Below, piece by piece: positions 32,701 through 40,283 of a stretch of 42,961 nucleotides of DNA. The position numbers and the translations under genes were made by a program. This DNA is from Christensenella sp. UBA2853 (lineage in GTDB: Bacteria; Bacillota; Clostridia; Christensenellales; Aristaeellaceae). Within the stretch, counting starts at the first letter, position 1, and every line of letters begins with the position of its first letter. A model generated the notes under the pieces. The model was not told the origin of the DNA. It was given only the letters and a program-made list of their open reading frames with translations, and made no database searches. The DNA lies in assembly GCA_002350845.1 (NCBI GenBank), contig DEFL01000011.1, positions 37,934-80,894 of the forward strand, written 5' to 3'.

Positions 32701-33475
32701 CCTTTTGCGATTCCTGTGCGCTCTGTGTACCGCGGAGGCTGTTCAGGGCTTTGCGCATTCTCGCTGCGGCCTCCGGTGCGTCATCCGGGCTGAGAATGAT
32801 TTCGTTTGCCGGAGGAATGACACATTCGTGCAGCCGCTCAAGGCTTCTCTGGGAAATGGCATCAAAGGAGCGGATGGAATCGACGATATCGTCAAAAAAC
32901 TCAATGCGGAAACCGGACGTGCTCGAGGGTGGATAGACATCCAGCACGGAGCCTTTCAGACTGAACTGACCTTTGCCTTCCACGATGCCGGTCCGCTCAT
33001 ATCCCATGTGCAGGAGATGGCTGACGAGCAGATGCTGGGCGTAGCGGTCATCCGTTTTCAGGGAAACCGTGCCCGCGCGGAACAGACGCGGATTGCCCAT
33101 GCGCTGCATGAGTGCGTCCATGGATATGGTGAGCACCTGGACATCATCGGCGGTCAGATGCGAGAGAGTTTCCAGCCTGCGCCATTCGGTCTCCTGACTG
33201 GAGACGCCGCGGGTGAGATCAATCTCGCCTCCGGGCAGCCAGGCGCTGCGGACAGACACCAGCTGCTGCAGATCATCGGCTGCTTTTCCGGCTTTCAGAT
33301 CATTGGTCTGTACAAGAAGAATCCGTTTATGCGTGCGCTCGGCAAGACAGGACGCAACAAAAGCGGCCTGTCCGTCGGGAAGGCCGGTTAATGCGATGGT
33401 GTGTTTGTCCTGCAGCGCTTTTTCAAGCTGGTCAAAGGAGGGTGGAGAAAAAGCCTGTAAGAGAGGCAGGTTCAT
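29798..33475 (-). CDS. mfd: transcription-repair coupling factor Mfd
   Basis: 1225 residues. Mfd removes RNA polymerase stalled at DNA damage and recruits UvrA. The N-terminal UvrB-like domain, the RNA polymerase interaction domain (LHPGDLVVHVDHGVGIF) and the RecG-like helicase are present. Walker A is LLCGDVGYGKTE near residue 690, Walker B DEEQ near 793 (LLIVDEEQRFGVTH), and the downstream motif GRVGRSSRQAYAYF closes the motor. The C-terminal domain ends in an Ala/Glu-rich tail. Start ATG at 33475 with AAAGGA 7 nt upstream. It follows pth by 27 nt; pth-mfd order is common in Bacillota. Confidence 0.97.
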   Translation of the reverse strand: MNLPLLQAFSPPSFDQLEKALQDKHTIALTGLPDGQAAFVASCLAERTHKRILLVQTNDLKAGKAADDLQQLVSVRSAWLPGGEIDLTRGVSSQETEWRRLETLSHLTADDVQVLTISMDALMQRMGNPRLFRAGTVSLKTDDRYAQHLLVSHLLHMGYERTGIVEGKGQFSLKGSVLDVYPPSSTSGFRIEFFDDIVDSIRSFDAISQRSLERLHECVIPPANEIILSPDDAPEAAARMRKALNSLRGTQSAQESQKGDASLFDDLPPLPESDEELPDYFDEEVAPKIREQNWSVTQETEIERRREALLGDADLVEQGLPFRRIRAWANVLLPETFSLTDWFHPDLIMLCEPDSLRERCRERSVGFSEDLATAIERGEAVPAQEHLFLAWDDISQNIQEYTCVTVSDLTRSMAGLKVEDVIKMDMLQLTGYQSQIRSLAADVRQWLEQENTVILLSGSTARGQRLQATLSEFGITSRFSESGEDIEDRSVTILPITLSRGFLSKEAHLVLVSDTDIYGASYHRARSRQKTGEKISSFTELHPGDLVVHVDHGVGIFQGTIQMTADGAVHDYLLIQYQGHDKLYVPIEQFSRVQRYIGNPNNPPKLNSIGGRDWAKQKSRVKEGLRKMAFSLAELYARRSQNTGHAFPPDSIWQNQFNDQFPYELTPDQAQSIQEINADMESSHNMDRLLCGDVGYGKTEVSLRAAFKCIMDNRQVAMLAPTTILVQQHYNTILKRFSGFPVKVEFLSRFRTPKEIKRILSDLAAGNIDIIVGTHRLLGKDVRFKNLGLLIVDEEQRFGVTHKEAIKNMKNQVDVLTLSATPIPRTLHMSMVGIRDMSILESPPADRLPVQTHVVEYSDVLIRDVILREISRGGQVYFLYNRVQSIEPFYERLHALVPEARIGLAHGQMKPSALEDVMMDFYAGSYDVLLCTTIIESGLDVPTANTLIVFDAERFGLSQLYQLRGRVGRSSRQAYAYFTFRPNRILSETAQQRLSAIREFTEFGSGFRIAMRDLEIRGAGNILGPEQHGHLETIGYEMYCRLIEEAMREVQGETITSELETRVDLRVNAYLPETYITDEHQRMEMYRRIAALSSDADREDIIDELIDRFGDMPEVVNTLLDVSQLRYLCNREGISQVSHRGDNLVMRLDSNYVKDPLMLLTTLRETDTRLQLVEKPYPAITMKFPGIKDRELLVQSLRLMRVLSERMDAKRHAQAEQAAASSPEE

Positions 33476-33502
33476 GCGTTGTCCTTTCGTTCAAGAGTTG
33501 GA

Positions 33503-34123
33503 TTATTTGCGGTTGCAGAGCTGCATGGCATGATCAATCCCGGAAACTACCCAGTCCCTGGCGGACTCTGCCGCTCTCTGGAAAGCGCCGTGGACAGCCT
33601 CTGCTTCTTCCCGTGTGCGATAGGAAGAGAGCACCCAGTCCGCCAGGTCCCAGCCTTCGGGCTGGGCGCCGACGCCGATGCGGATGCGCGGAAAGTCCTG
33701 CGAGGGCAGCGCCGAGAGAATGGAGCGCATGCCGTTGTGTGTGCCGGCGCTTCCGCCCTTGCGCATTCTGGTTGCGCCAACCGGCAGGTCAATGTCGTCA
33801 TAGATGATCAGCAGATGATCCATGGGCACTTTGTACCAGGAGGCCAGGGGACCGACACAGTTCCCGGAGAGATTCATCATGGTCTGGGGCTGGCAGAGCA
33901 CAAGACGGCAGCCGGAGAGTGTCGTCTCTCCGATGAGCCCCTGCGAGCGGGTTTTGGTGAGCGGGCACTGAAGCTCTTCAGAGAGCAGGCGGACGACCTC
34001 AAAACCGCAGTTGTGACGTGTATGTGCATATTTGGCCCCGGGATTCCCGAGGCCGATGATCAGGTATGTTTCTTTTTCCATGGTTTGATGTGCGCCGAAA
34101 AGACGCGAAAACAGATTTTGCAT
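33503..34123 (-). CDS. pth: peptidyl-tRNA hydrolase
   Basis: 206 residues. It frees tRNA from stalled peptidyl-tRNA. The signature IIGLGNPGAKYAHTRHNCGFEVV includes the catalytic His of TRHN; the QPQTMMNLSG, YDDIDLPVGATRMR and GSAGTHNGMRSI boxes are all intact. Two starts are possible: ATG at 34123 (taken here, adding MQNLFSRLFGAHQT) or ATG at 34081, which gives the length usual for the family. Neither has a good RBS, so the start is uncertain. It is 7 nt after purR, so it is probably coupled to it. Confidence 0.95.
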   Translation of the reverse strand: MQNLFSRLFGAHQTMEKETYLIIGLGNPGAKYAHTRHNCGFEVVRLLSEELQCPLTKTRSQGLIGETTLSGCRLVLCQPQTMMNLSGNCVGPLASWYKVPMDHLLIIYDDIDLPVGATRMRKGGSAGTHNGMRSILSALPSQDFPRIRIGVGAQPEGWDLADWVLSSYRTREEAEAVHGAFQRAAESARDWVVSGIDHAMQLCNRK

Positions 34124-34130
34124 AGACGGG

Positions 34131-34958
34131 TTATTTCTTCAGCCAGGGAGCGGGAGTCACGCAGGCAGCCTCGGTGTCATCATCGAGATGGCTGATATCC
34201 AGCACCATCAGGGACTTTTCATCGGAAATGCGCTTGTGCACAGGGGAAGCGGTTTCCATGACAAACGCCTTGCCAACCACACCGACGTTGAACTCACGCA
34301 TGAGGTCTTCCATGCCCTTGGCTGTGCCGCCGCCCTTGAGGAAGTCGTCGACAATCAGGCAGTTCTGGCCTTCCTGCACCGCGCGGCGGGAAAGAGACAT
34401 CGTCTGAATGGAGCCGGAGGATCCGGAGACATAATTGATGTTGACAGCGGAACCCTCATAAACCTTGGAAGAGTGACGTGCGATGACCAGGGGAACACCC
34501 AGTGCGCTGGCCGTGGTCAGAGCCACAGGAATGCCCTTGGTTTCCATGGTCAGGACAAAGTCCGGATGAAGATCGTTGTACTCGGTCGCAAGAATCTCGC
34601 CCATTTTCCGTGTGATCACAGGATGGGAGAGAATATCGCTCAGATAAAGGAATCCGCCGGGAAGAATACGATCTGTTCCGCTGAGCTGCTCGCAGAGGGA
34701 AGCAATATAATCGTAGGCATTCTCCGGTTTCGTTTTGGCGCGATAAAGGACACCGCCGGCTGCACCGGTGATGGTGCGGATTTCTCCCAGACCGAACGAT
34801 TCCACCACTTCGCGAAGCAGATCAATATCTTCACTCATGGTCGATTTGGCCGTGGAGAACAGCTCACAGAAGTAGGAAAGGGTGAACAGGTGGTTGGGAG
34901 AATCTGAAAGAATCTTCATCATTGCGCTCATGCGCTCGTTACGGCGGATCTTATCCAA
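34131..34958 (-). CDS. purR: PurR-type purine operon repressor, TTG start
   Basis: 275 residues. It matches the Bacillus-type PurR: an N-terminal winged helix (MMKILSDSPNHLFTLSYFCELFSTAKSTMSEDI) and a phosphoribosyltransferase-like domain with the PRPP loop LIVDDFLKGGGTAKG. PRPP binding releases DNA in B. subtilis. The phosphoribosyl domain has lost catalysis in this family. The start is TTG at 34958 with GGAG 9 nt upstream; the next ATG lies 9 codons on. It is the first gene of a purR-pth-mfd unit. Target genes are not in the window. Confidence 0.95.
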   Translation of the reverse strand: MDKIRRNERMSAMMKILSDSPNHLFTLSYFCELFSTAKSTMSEDIDLLREVVESFGLGEIRTITGAAGGVLYRAKTKPENAYDYIASLCEQLSGTDRILPGGFLYLSDILSHPVITRKMGEILATEYNDLHPDFVLTMETKGIPVALTTASALGVPLVIARHSSKVYEGSAVNINYVSGSSGSIQTMSLSRRAVQEGQNCLIVDDFLKGGGTAKGMEDLMREFNVGVVGKAFVMETASPVHKRISDEKSLMVLDISHLDDDTEAACVTPAPWLKK

Positions 34959-35004
34959 AACTTATCGCTCCATTTCCGCCGGCCGCTTCAGGGCCGACCG
35001 ACAC

Positions 35005-35013
35005 ATTATATCA
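35005..35013 (-). promoter_or_regulatory. extended -10 promoter of purR-pth-mfd
   Basis: On the minus strand TGA-TATAAT is a perfect extended -10. The -35 place reads TTTCAT, a poor match. The leader is about 40 nt and holds a GC-rich hairpin-forming GGCCG repeat. Confidence 0.6.
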
Positions 35014-35098
35014 TAATTCCGCGAATGATGAAACAGTAAAAAAGAAAAAATGTTCGGGAAATTATGCATATTCTGGGAGCAATAATACGAAAAATGAA

Positions 35099-35845
35099 TC
35101 AATTGTTCAGGGAATTCCTTAACAATGCCTCAATGGCTTCCCGGAGAACAGCACAGGAATCCGACCAGCGCCGTGCCCAGTGGCGGCAGAGCTCCTCATC
35201 GGCCAGGGAGATGATGATGGAAAAGGTCGGATCCTCAGGCGGGTCGGCCATATACAGGGTCCATTCGCCGCGGACGGACTTGGTCAGGGAAACGGTCTCC
35301 GGAACGGGACCGGTCCGGTTTCGGTGAAACCCTTCCGTCAGGGTATCTGAAATCAGGCTGTAGATTTCAGAAGCGATGGTCTGCCAGCGCTTTTCAAGAC
35401 AGGAGAGGCGCTCACTGGTTTTCAGGCGCATGTCGAGCACCAGCAGGTCTTTTTCGAGCAGCTGAAGACGGATGCAGGTGGTGCCGTCCGGAAGACGGGA
35501 TTCAGAACACGGCATGAGCTGCTGGGAACGGAAACGGTCCCGGTAGGCGGTAACATTGGCACTGAGCAGTTTTCGACGGCTCTGAGGAATGATATTGGGA
35601 AAGCTCTCAAGCATATACCGCCCGGAATCTGTAATGCGGTAGAGCATGGCAAACGGATGACGGAACTGTTCGATCAGGCCCTGCTGCTCGAGTTCCGAGA
35701 GATTCAGGTGCAGGGAAAAATAATTCATGAGGGACAGATCCGTCACAAAGACCAGAAGCTGTGTATCGGAAAGCGGACCGATCGAGGACAGTGTTTCCAG
35801 CAGGATCATCCGGTTTTCCGAATCGGGAATGATGTGACGTTCCAT
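35099..35845 (-). CDS. DUF4364-family putative regulator
   Basis: 248 residues. The N-terminal part looks like a winged-helix domain (MILLETLSSIGPLSDTQLLVFVTDLSLMNYFSLH, then LSELEQQGLIEQF and LYRITDSGRYMLE), as in DUF4364 proteins of Clostridia. The C-terminal half has no motif I recognise. It may be a DNA-binding regulator; the partner and ligand are unknown. The start is ATG at 35845 with AAGGA 7 nt upstream, chosen over ATG at 35899, which has none and would sit in the terminator. No terminator is seen after it, so it may read into purR. Confidence 0.75.
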   Translation of the reverse strand: MERHIIPDSENRMILLETLSSIGPLSDTQLLVFVTDLSLMNYFSLHLNLSELEQQGLIEQFRHPFAMLYRITDSGRYMLESFPNIIPQSRRKLLSANVTAYRDRFRSQQLMPCSESRLPDGTTCIRLQLLEKDLLVLDMRLKTSERLSCLEKRWQTIASEIYSLISDTLTEGFHRNRTGPVPETVSLTKSVRGEWTLYMADPPEDPTFSIIISLADEELCRHWARRWSDSCAVLREAIEALLRNSLNN

Positions 35846-35883
35846 GCGGGCATCCTTTCTGCGCCGGAAGGTGCGAATCCAAA

Positions 35884-35913
35884 AACCTCCCGACTGCATT
35901 GCAGGGGGAGGTT
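35884..35913 (-). terminator. terminator of the HPr-like gene
   Basis: An 8-bp outer stem AACCTCCC/GGGAGGTT plus an inner CTGCA/TGCAG pairing, followed by TTT on the minus strand. It lies 15 nt after the HPr-like stop. Confidence 0.75.
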
Positions 35914-35928
35914 GAAAGTGAACCGGAT

Positions 35929-36174
35929 TCAGATAATGAAAGGACGGATATCTTCAAGCAATGCTTCGAGCTGTTTGGGATCGACATGCTCGTCATCGTC
36001 CACTTCAAGGGTGATGGGCCTTGAAAGGTCGAGGCTGAAAATGCCGAGGATGGATTTTGCATCCACCACATGGCGGCCGGCACGCAGATCCATATCAAAG
36101 TCATATTTGTTCACTGTATTCACAAAGGTCTTAACATTTTCAGCAAGACTGAGTTTGATTTCAACTTTTTTCAT
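35929..36174 (-). CDS. HPr-fold protein lacking the active-site histidine
   Basis: 81 residues, one HPr domain. The second half aligns well: NKYDFDMDL ... DAKSILGIFSLDLSRPITLEV, with Ser41 at the place of the regulatory Ser46 of HPr. The first half should hold the G-I-H-A-R-P loop with phosphorylated His15, but reads LAENVKTFV, about five residues shorter and without His. It therefore cannot carry phosphate from enzyme I. Like Bacillus Crh it may work only in regulation; whether the serine is phosphorylated is unknown. The start is ATG at 36174 with AGGAGG 11 nt upstream. It is alone, divergent from murQ. Confidence 0.85.
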   Translation of the reverse strand: MKKVEIKLSLAENVKTFVNTVNKYDFDMDLRAGRHVVDAKSILGIFSLDLSRPITLEVDDDEHVDPKQLEALLEDIRPFII

Positions 36175-36244
36175 GAATGGGACTTCCTCCTTGTCCAAAA
36201 AGCGAAGGGTAAAGGGTTGAGACCGCTTGGTGCGGTGTACCGTT

Positions 36245-36272
36245 ATTATAGAAAAAACAGGGAAAAAATCAA
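36245..36272 (-). promoter_or_regulatory. promoter of the HPr-like gene
   Basis: On the minus strand TTGATT (36267-36272), 16 bp, TATAAT (36245-36250). Divergent from the murQ promoter about 55 bp away. Confidence 0.7.
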
Positions 36273-36325
36273 GAGACCAGGAGAACATCTCATCAGGAGG
36301 GTATGGGAAAGAACGGGGACAGCGC

Positions 36326-36354
36326 TTGAATGGAAAGGCGTTCGAGAGTAGAAT
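36326..36354 (+). promoter_or_regulatory. sigma-A promoter of murQ
   Basis: TTGAAT (36326-36331), 17 bp, TAGAAT (36349-36354); a second TACAAT follows directly at 36354-36359. Confidence 0.7.
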
Positions 36355-36391
36355 ACAATCAGAAGAGAAAAGAACAGGAGGCAGCGTGTTC

Positions 36392-37288
36392 ATGGTGGAT
36401 TTGAATCGGATTGCGACAGAGCAGCGCAACCCGGATACAATGGATATTGATCGGGTTTCCACACTCGAGATGGTCAGGGAAATCAACAGAGAGGATGCAA
36501 AGGTTGCGCTTGCTGTGGAAAAGATCCTTCCCAGGATTGCGGAAGCGATTGACCAGACAGCGCTCCGGCTGAAACAGGGCGGACGCCTGATTTATGTGGG
36601 TGCCGGTACTTCCGGACGTCTGGGCATTGTGGATGCGTCCGAGTGTCCGCCGACCTATTCTGCGCCGCCGGAAATGGTGATGGGCCTGATTGCAGGCGGT
36701 TACCCGGCGATTTTCAAGGCGGTGGAAGGCGCAGAGGACAGCCGGGAACTCGGCCGGACTGATCTGGAAAACATCCATCTCACCGGGAAGGATGTGGTCT
36801 GCGGACTCGCCGCGAGCGGAAGAACCCCCTATGTGCTCGGAGCCATCGCCTATGCACGGGAAATCGGCGCGCTGACGCTTGGCATCTCATGCTCTCCCGG
36901 GTCTGAGGTGGATACCCAGGCAGACATCGGCATGTCGCCGCTGCCGGGGCCGGAAGCCATCACCGGAAGCACCCGGATGAAAAGCGGAACAGCGCAGAAA
37001 ATGATTCTGAATATGCTGTCCACCGGCGTCATGGTGCGTCTGGGCAAGGTCTACAGCAATCTGATGGTGGATGTCCAGCCGTCCAATGAAAAGCTGGTCC
37101 GGCGCTGTGTGCGGATCGTCTCTCAGGCTGCCCGGGTCGAACCGGAACAGGCTGAGGAAGCGCTCAAGGCATGTGATTATCACTGCAAAACAGCCATTGT
37201 GATGATAGTGCGCAGCTGCACGCGCAGTGAGGCCGAACAGCTGCTGGCGGAAAACGACGGACTGGTGGCTGCGGCGATCGGTGAATAA
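36392..37288 (+). CDS. murQ: N-acetylmuramic acid 6-phosphate etherase
   Basis: 298 residues, the family length. MurQ splits the lactyl ether of MurNAc-6-phosphate during cell-wall recycling. It has a SIS domain with VGAGTSGRLGIVDASECPPT (the catalytic Glu lies in SECPPT), then GLAASGRTPYVLGA, and SPGSEVDTQADI with the second active-site acidic residue. The C-terminal PSNEKLVRRCVRIV helix is present. The start is ATG at 36392, giving MVDLNRIATEQRNP as in relatives, with AGGAGG 10 nt upstream; GTG at 36386 is too close to the RBS. No PTS MurP or MurR regulator lies beside it. It runs alone on the plus strand. Confidence 0.96.
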   Translation: MVDLNRIATEQRNPDTMDIDRVSTLEMVREINREDAKVALAVEKILPRIAEAIDQTALRLKQGGRLIYVGAGTSGRLGIVDASECPPTYSAPPEMVMGLIAGGYPAIFKAVEGAEDSRELGRTDLENIHLTGKDVVCGLAASGRTPYVLGAIAYAREIGALTLGISCSPGSEVDTQADIGMSPLPGPEAITGSTRMKSGTAQKMILNMLSTGVMVRLGKVYSNLMVDVQPSNEKLVRRCVRIVSQAARVEPEQAEEALKACDYHCKTAIVMIVRSCTRSEAEQLLAENDGLVAAAIGE

Positions 37289-37307
37289 TCGGTAAGAATG
37301 GAAAATG

Positions 37308-37336
37308 ACCCGGAGGCAGACAAATTGCCTTCGGGT
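37308..37336. terminator. murQ terminator, possibly shared with the helicase gene
   Basis: An 11-bp stem ACCCGGAGGCA/TGCCTTCGGGT with a 7-base loop and T5 on the plus strand. The minus-strand tail is less T-rich. Confidence 0.85.
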
Positions 37337-37363
37337 TTTTCCACGTTTGGACGGCTACTGTGC

Positions 37364-39706
37364 TCATGGATCCTCTGCCTGTGGAGCAGGGGAGGCATCA
37401 GGTGCGGGGTTGCCCAGCCAGAAGCGGGCAAGCAGAGATTCAAGCGGGCCGGAACGGGGCTGCCAGTGCGGGGGCATCAGGCGGCGGTAGGTTGCCTGGC
37501 GGAAACGGTCATCGACGAGGATCACAATCCCGCGGTCGTGCTCGGAGCGGATGACGCGGCCGGCGGCCTGCGCGGCTTTCTGCATTCCCGGGATCTGATA
37601 GGCATACAGGAAGCCGTGTCCGAGATGGGCATCGTACCATGCTCTGAGCGCTTCCTGCTCAGGACCGACCTGCGGGAGCCCGACCCCGACCACCATGACC
37701 CCGTCCAGGCATGTTCCGGGAAGATCAATGCTCTCGGAAAAGATGCCGCCGAGCACACACAGAGAAAGCACCGGCTGATCTCCGGTGAGGTAAGGCGCGA
37801 GAAAGGCATCGCGCTCTTCGAGCGTCATGGAAGACTTCTGCACCTGACAGGGGAGATCGAGCACACGTTCTGTCATCTCAAGAAAAGCAAAACTGGGAAA
37901 GAACACGATATACCGGCCGCGGTGGGCTTCGACCATGGTGCGGATCATCTGCGCGATCCCTTCGACGGACTGTTCCCGGGCGGCATAACGCACATTCACA
38001 TCGGACTGAATGACGAGCAGGTTTTCCCGCGGATAAGGTGAAGGCGCGGAAAAGCAGGCGTCTTCCTCATCTCCGCCCAGGAGAAGCTTCATGTCATCGA
38101 GAGGGTCCAGGGTTGCGGAAAAACAGATGGTGCCCTGCATGCCGTGCGTGACGGCGGCAAAATGGGTGGCAGGATTCAGACAGCGGGCCTGCACAAGGGG
38201 ATCCCGGGTGCGCCGGATCAGAAAGGCATAGTCCTCTTTTGCGCGCTGCGAAACCCGGGCGAAGGACAGGAGATCGGAGAGCAGCTCCTGCAGTGTGCTC
38301 TGTTCTTCGCCCCAGTCGAGATGCTCCTTTTCACTGTCAAGGAGCGCATCGGTCACGTCAAGGACAGCACTGAATACAGCATCGGGGATGCTGTCGAGGG
38401 TTCCGCTGCTGATCGTGCGGATGGAGAGAAGGTCCAGCTCATTCATCAGCCGGGTCATCGCCTTATACAGGGGATGGGCGCGTCCGGCCATCTTTCCGAG
38501 CCGTTTGCGGAGTTTTCTCAGGACCAGACCGTCGATCTGCCCGGAGAGCATATCCCGGATGCGCGGGAGAAGATGATGCGCCTCGTCAATGAGGAGGGTC
38601 ACATCATGCGTGGCGTCGAAAATCCGCTGCAGATGCACGGCCGGGTCAAACGCATAATTGTAGTCGCAGATGACAAGGTCGGCGAGCTCTGAGATGGAGA
38701 GGGCGAACTCAAAGGGACAGAGCATGTGCTTTTCTGCGGTTGCACGGATCTGCTCCTTTGTCCATACACCGCAGTCGAGCATCTCTTCAATGGCTTCGGC
38801 ATCCCGGCAGAAATGCCCCCTGGCCCGCGGACAGAAATCCGGATGACAGATCATCTCTTCCGGGCACTGACGTTCCTTGGCATCGAGTTCGAGCACCCAG
38901 AACTCGGAAAGGAAAGGCATGTGCGCGAGTGCGTCAAGCGGTCCTTTTCTCTGGGTGGTCCTTGCGGTGAGATAGAAGATCCGCGAGGTCAGACCGCGCG
39001 GCATGGCCTTGATGGCAGGAAAAAGCGTGGCAGCAGATTTCCCGCTTCCTGTGGGCATAGAGGCAAACAGCCTGCGCCTGCGGGTAATGGCGGTATAGAC
39101 CTGGACAGCATACTCTCTCTGTCCGGGACGGTAGGCGGGATAGGGAAAGGCGAGGGATTCAATGCAGGCGTCCCTGGCTGTCTGATGGCGGTCCATAGCC
39201 CGGAGTCTGTGAACGTACGGATCCAGGAGCAGATGGAAAGCATCGCTGCAGGCCGTGCGGTCGAGGGTCTCAGGGAATACGCCGCGCACTTTTCCGGTGC
39301 GGCTGACATAGACGACCTGGATTTGAACAGTCTGCAGTTCCTGCCGCTCCTGAAAAAGCATCCAGGCATACACAAGCGCCTGCGCTCTGTGCGCAGGATA
39401 GGGGGATTCCGGAGGATCCTTGCCCTGCCAGAGCTTGATTTCCTCCACTGCAGGTTCGGCACCGTCGAGAAAAGCATCCATGCGGCCGGAAAGCACGAGG
39501 GTCAGGGAGAGATCCTCGAGAACAATCTCGGTCTTCAGGGGGACTTCAGACTGCCAGCCTTCCGTGAGCGCACTCTGACGCGCCTTGTGTCCAAGCATGC
39601 CGTCCTGCATGGAACGGATATCCGTGCCGCGCGTAATATCTTCGCCGTGCAGCGTGAATTCGACCAGTGTGCGAACGGCCAGTGCGCGCTGTTCCAGATG
39701 TTCCAC
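37364..39706 (-). CDS. Rad3/DinG-type DNA helicase with N-terminal PD-(D/E)XK-like domain
   Basis: 780 residues. The N-terminal part looks like a PD-(D/E)XK nuclease: GRMDAFLDG (Asp77) followed by AVEEIKLW (Glu88/89, Lys91). The helicase part has Walker A MPTGSGKS (217-224), DEAH in LIDEAHHL, and late motifs ending AAQAAGRVIRSEHDRG. Cysteines at about 281, 287, 292 and 300, and later in LCPFEFAL, fit an iron-sulphur cluster as in XPD/DinG. Similar proteins exist in Clostridia; they are thought to act in DNA repair. The start is GTG at 39706, matching relatives at LAVRTLVEF; the RBS-like GGGAAGG is very close. It is separated from divIVA by a terminator. Confidence 0.87.
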   Translation of the reverse strand: MEHLEQRALAVRTLVEFTLHGEDITRGTDIRSMQDGMLGHKARQSALTEGWQSEVPLKTEIVLEDLSLTLVLSGRMDAFLDGAEPAVEEIKLWQGKDPPESPYPAHRAQALVYAWMLFQERQELQTVQIQVVYVSRTGKVRGVFPETLDRTACSDAFHLLLDPYVHRLRAMDRHQTARDACIESLAFPYPAYRPGQREYAVQVYTAITRRRRLFASMPTGSGKSAATLFPAIKAMPRGLTSRIFYLTARTTQRKGPLDALAHMPFLSEFWVLELDAKERQCPEEMICHPDFCPRARGHFCRDAEAIEEMLDCGVWTKEQIRATAEKHMLCPFEFALSISELADLVICDYNYAFDPAVHLQRIFDATHDVTLLIDEAHHLLPRIRDMLSGQIDGLVLRKLRKRLGKMAGRAHPLYKAMTRLMNELDLLSIRTISSGTLDSIPDAVFSAVLDVTDALLDSEKEHLDWGEEQSTLQELLSDLLSFARVSQRAKEDYAFLIRRTRDPLVQARCLNPATHFAAVTHGMQGTICFSATLDPLDDMKLLLGGDEEDACFSAPSPYPRENLLVIQSDVNVRYAAREQSVEGIAQMIRTMVEAHRGRYIVFFPSFAFLEMTERVLDLPCQVQKSSMTLEERDAFLAPYLTGDQPVLSLCVLGGIFSESIDLPGTCLDGVMVVGVGLPQVGPEQEALRAWYDAHLGHGFLYAYQIPGMQKAAQAAGRVIRSEHDRGIVILVDDRFRQATYRRLMPPHWQPRSGPLESLLARFWLGNPAPDASPAPQAEDP

Positions 39707-39733
39707 CCCCTTCCCGTGTAAAGAAAAAAAAGT

Positions 39734-39753
39734 GGAAAGGCAGATGCCTTTCC
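39734..39753 (-). terminator. terminator of the division cluster (after divIVA)
   Basis: A perfect 8-bp stem GGAAAGGC/GCCTTTCC with a 4-base loop, then AC and a T8 run on the minus strand. Confidence 0.9.
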
Positions 39754-39760
39754 TGAAAGC

Positions 39761-40243
39761 TTACAGATTGTCGATCTGGCTGAGCGCGTCTTTCTGGCTG
39801 GCAAGCAATGCCTCGAAGCTGCTCCGATAGGTTGCGACGGTCTTCTTCAGCCCTTCCACCTGTGCGGTGAGACGATCACGCTCGGCGTTCAGACTGCCCA
39901 GCTGAGCCTCAGCCTTGACTTTGGCATCCTGGAGAATCTCATCGGCCTGTTTCTGCGCGTTGGAAATGGTTTCTTCCTTGACTTTCTGTGCCATCTCAAG
40001 GATCTCACGGAAAGCAGCCTCACTCTGGGGAGACACGGAAGCTGCGGCAGGGACCGGAACCGGACGGGCAGCCGCGGTCTGCGCTTCACGCAGCTGCTGC
40101 TGGAGTTTGTTGATGGTGCCGAGCTGACGTTCCATTTCGTCACAAATGTCGTCAAGGAAAGAGTCGACTTCATCCTGATCATATCCGTTTTTGCGGATGG
40201 CAAACTCTTTGGATTCAATAGCGTCGATGGTGATCTGCTGCAT
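39761..40243 (-). CDS. divIVA: DivIVA-domain cell division/polarity protein
   Basis: 160 residues. The N-terminal lipid-binding head (ITIDAIESKEFAIRKNGYDQDEVDSFLDDICDEM) is followed by a coiled coil broken by a Pro/Ala linker (ARPVPVPAAASVSP) and a second coiled coil (EAAFREILEMAQKVKEETISNAQKQADEILQDAK). DivIVA marks curved membranes at poles and septa. It is short but within the range for Clostridia. ATG with AAAGGGG about 10 nt upstream. It is the last gene of the yggS-sepF-yggT-ylmH-divIVA cluster, 40 nt after ylmH. Confidence 0.93.
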   Translation of the reverse strand: MQQITIDAIESKEFAIRKNGYDQDEVDSFLDDICDEMERQLGTINKLQQQLREAQTAAARPVPVPAAASVSPQSEAAFREILEMAQKVKEETISNAQKQADEILQDAKVKAEAQLGSLNAERDRLTAQVEGLKKTVATYRSSFEALLASQKDALSQIDNL

Positions 40244-40283
40244 ATGCGTCTACCCCTTTCATTTTCACCCGTCACCGGGAATT

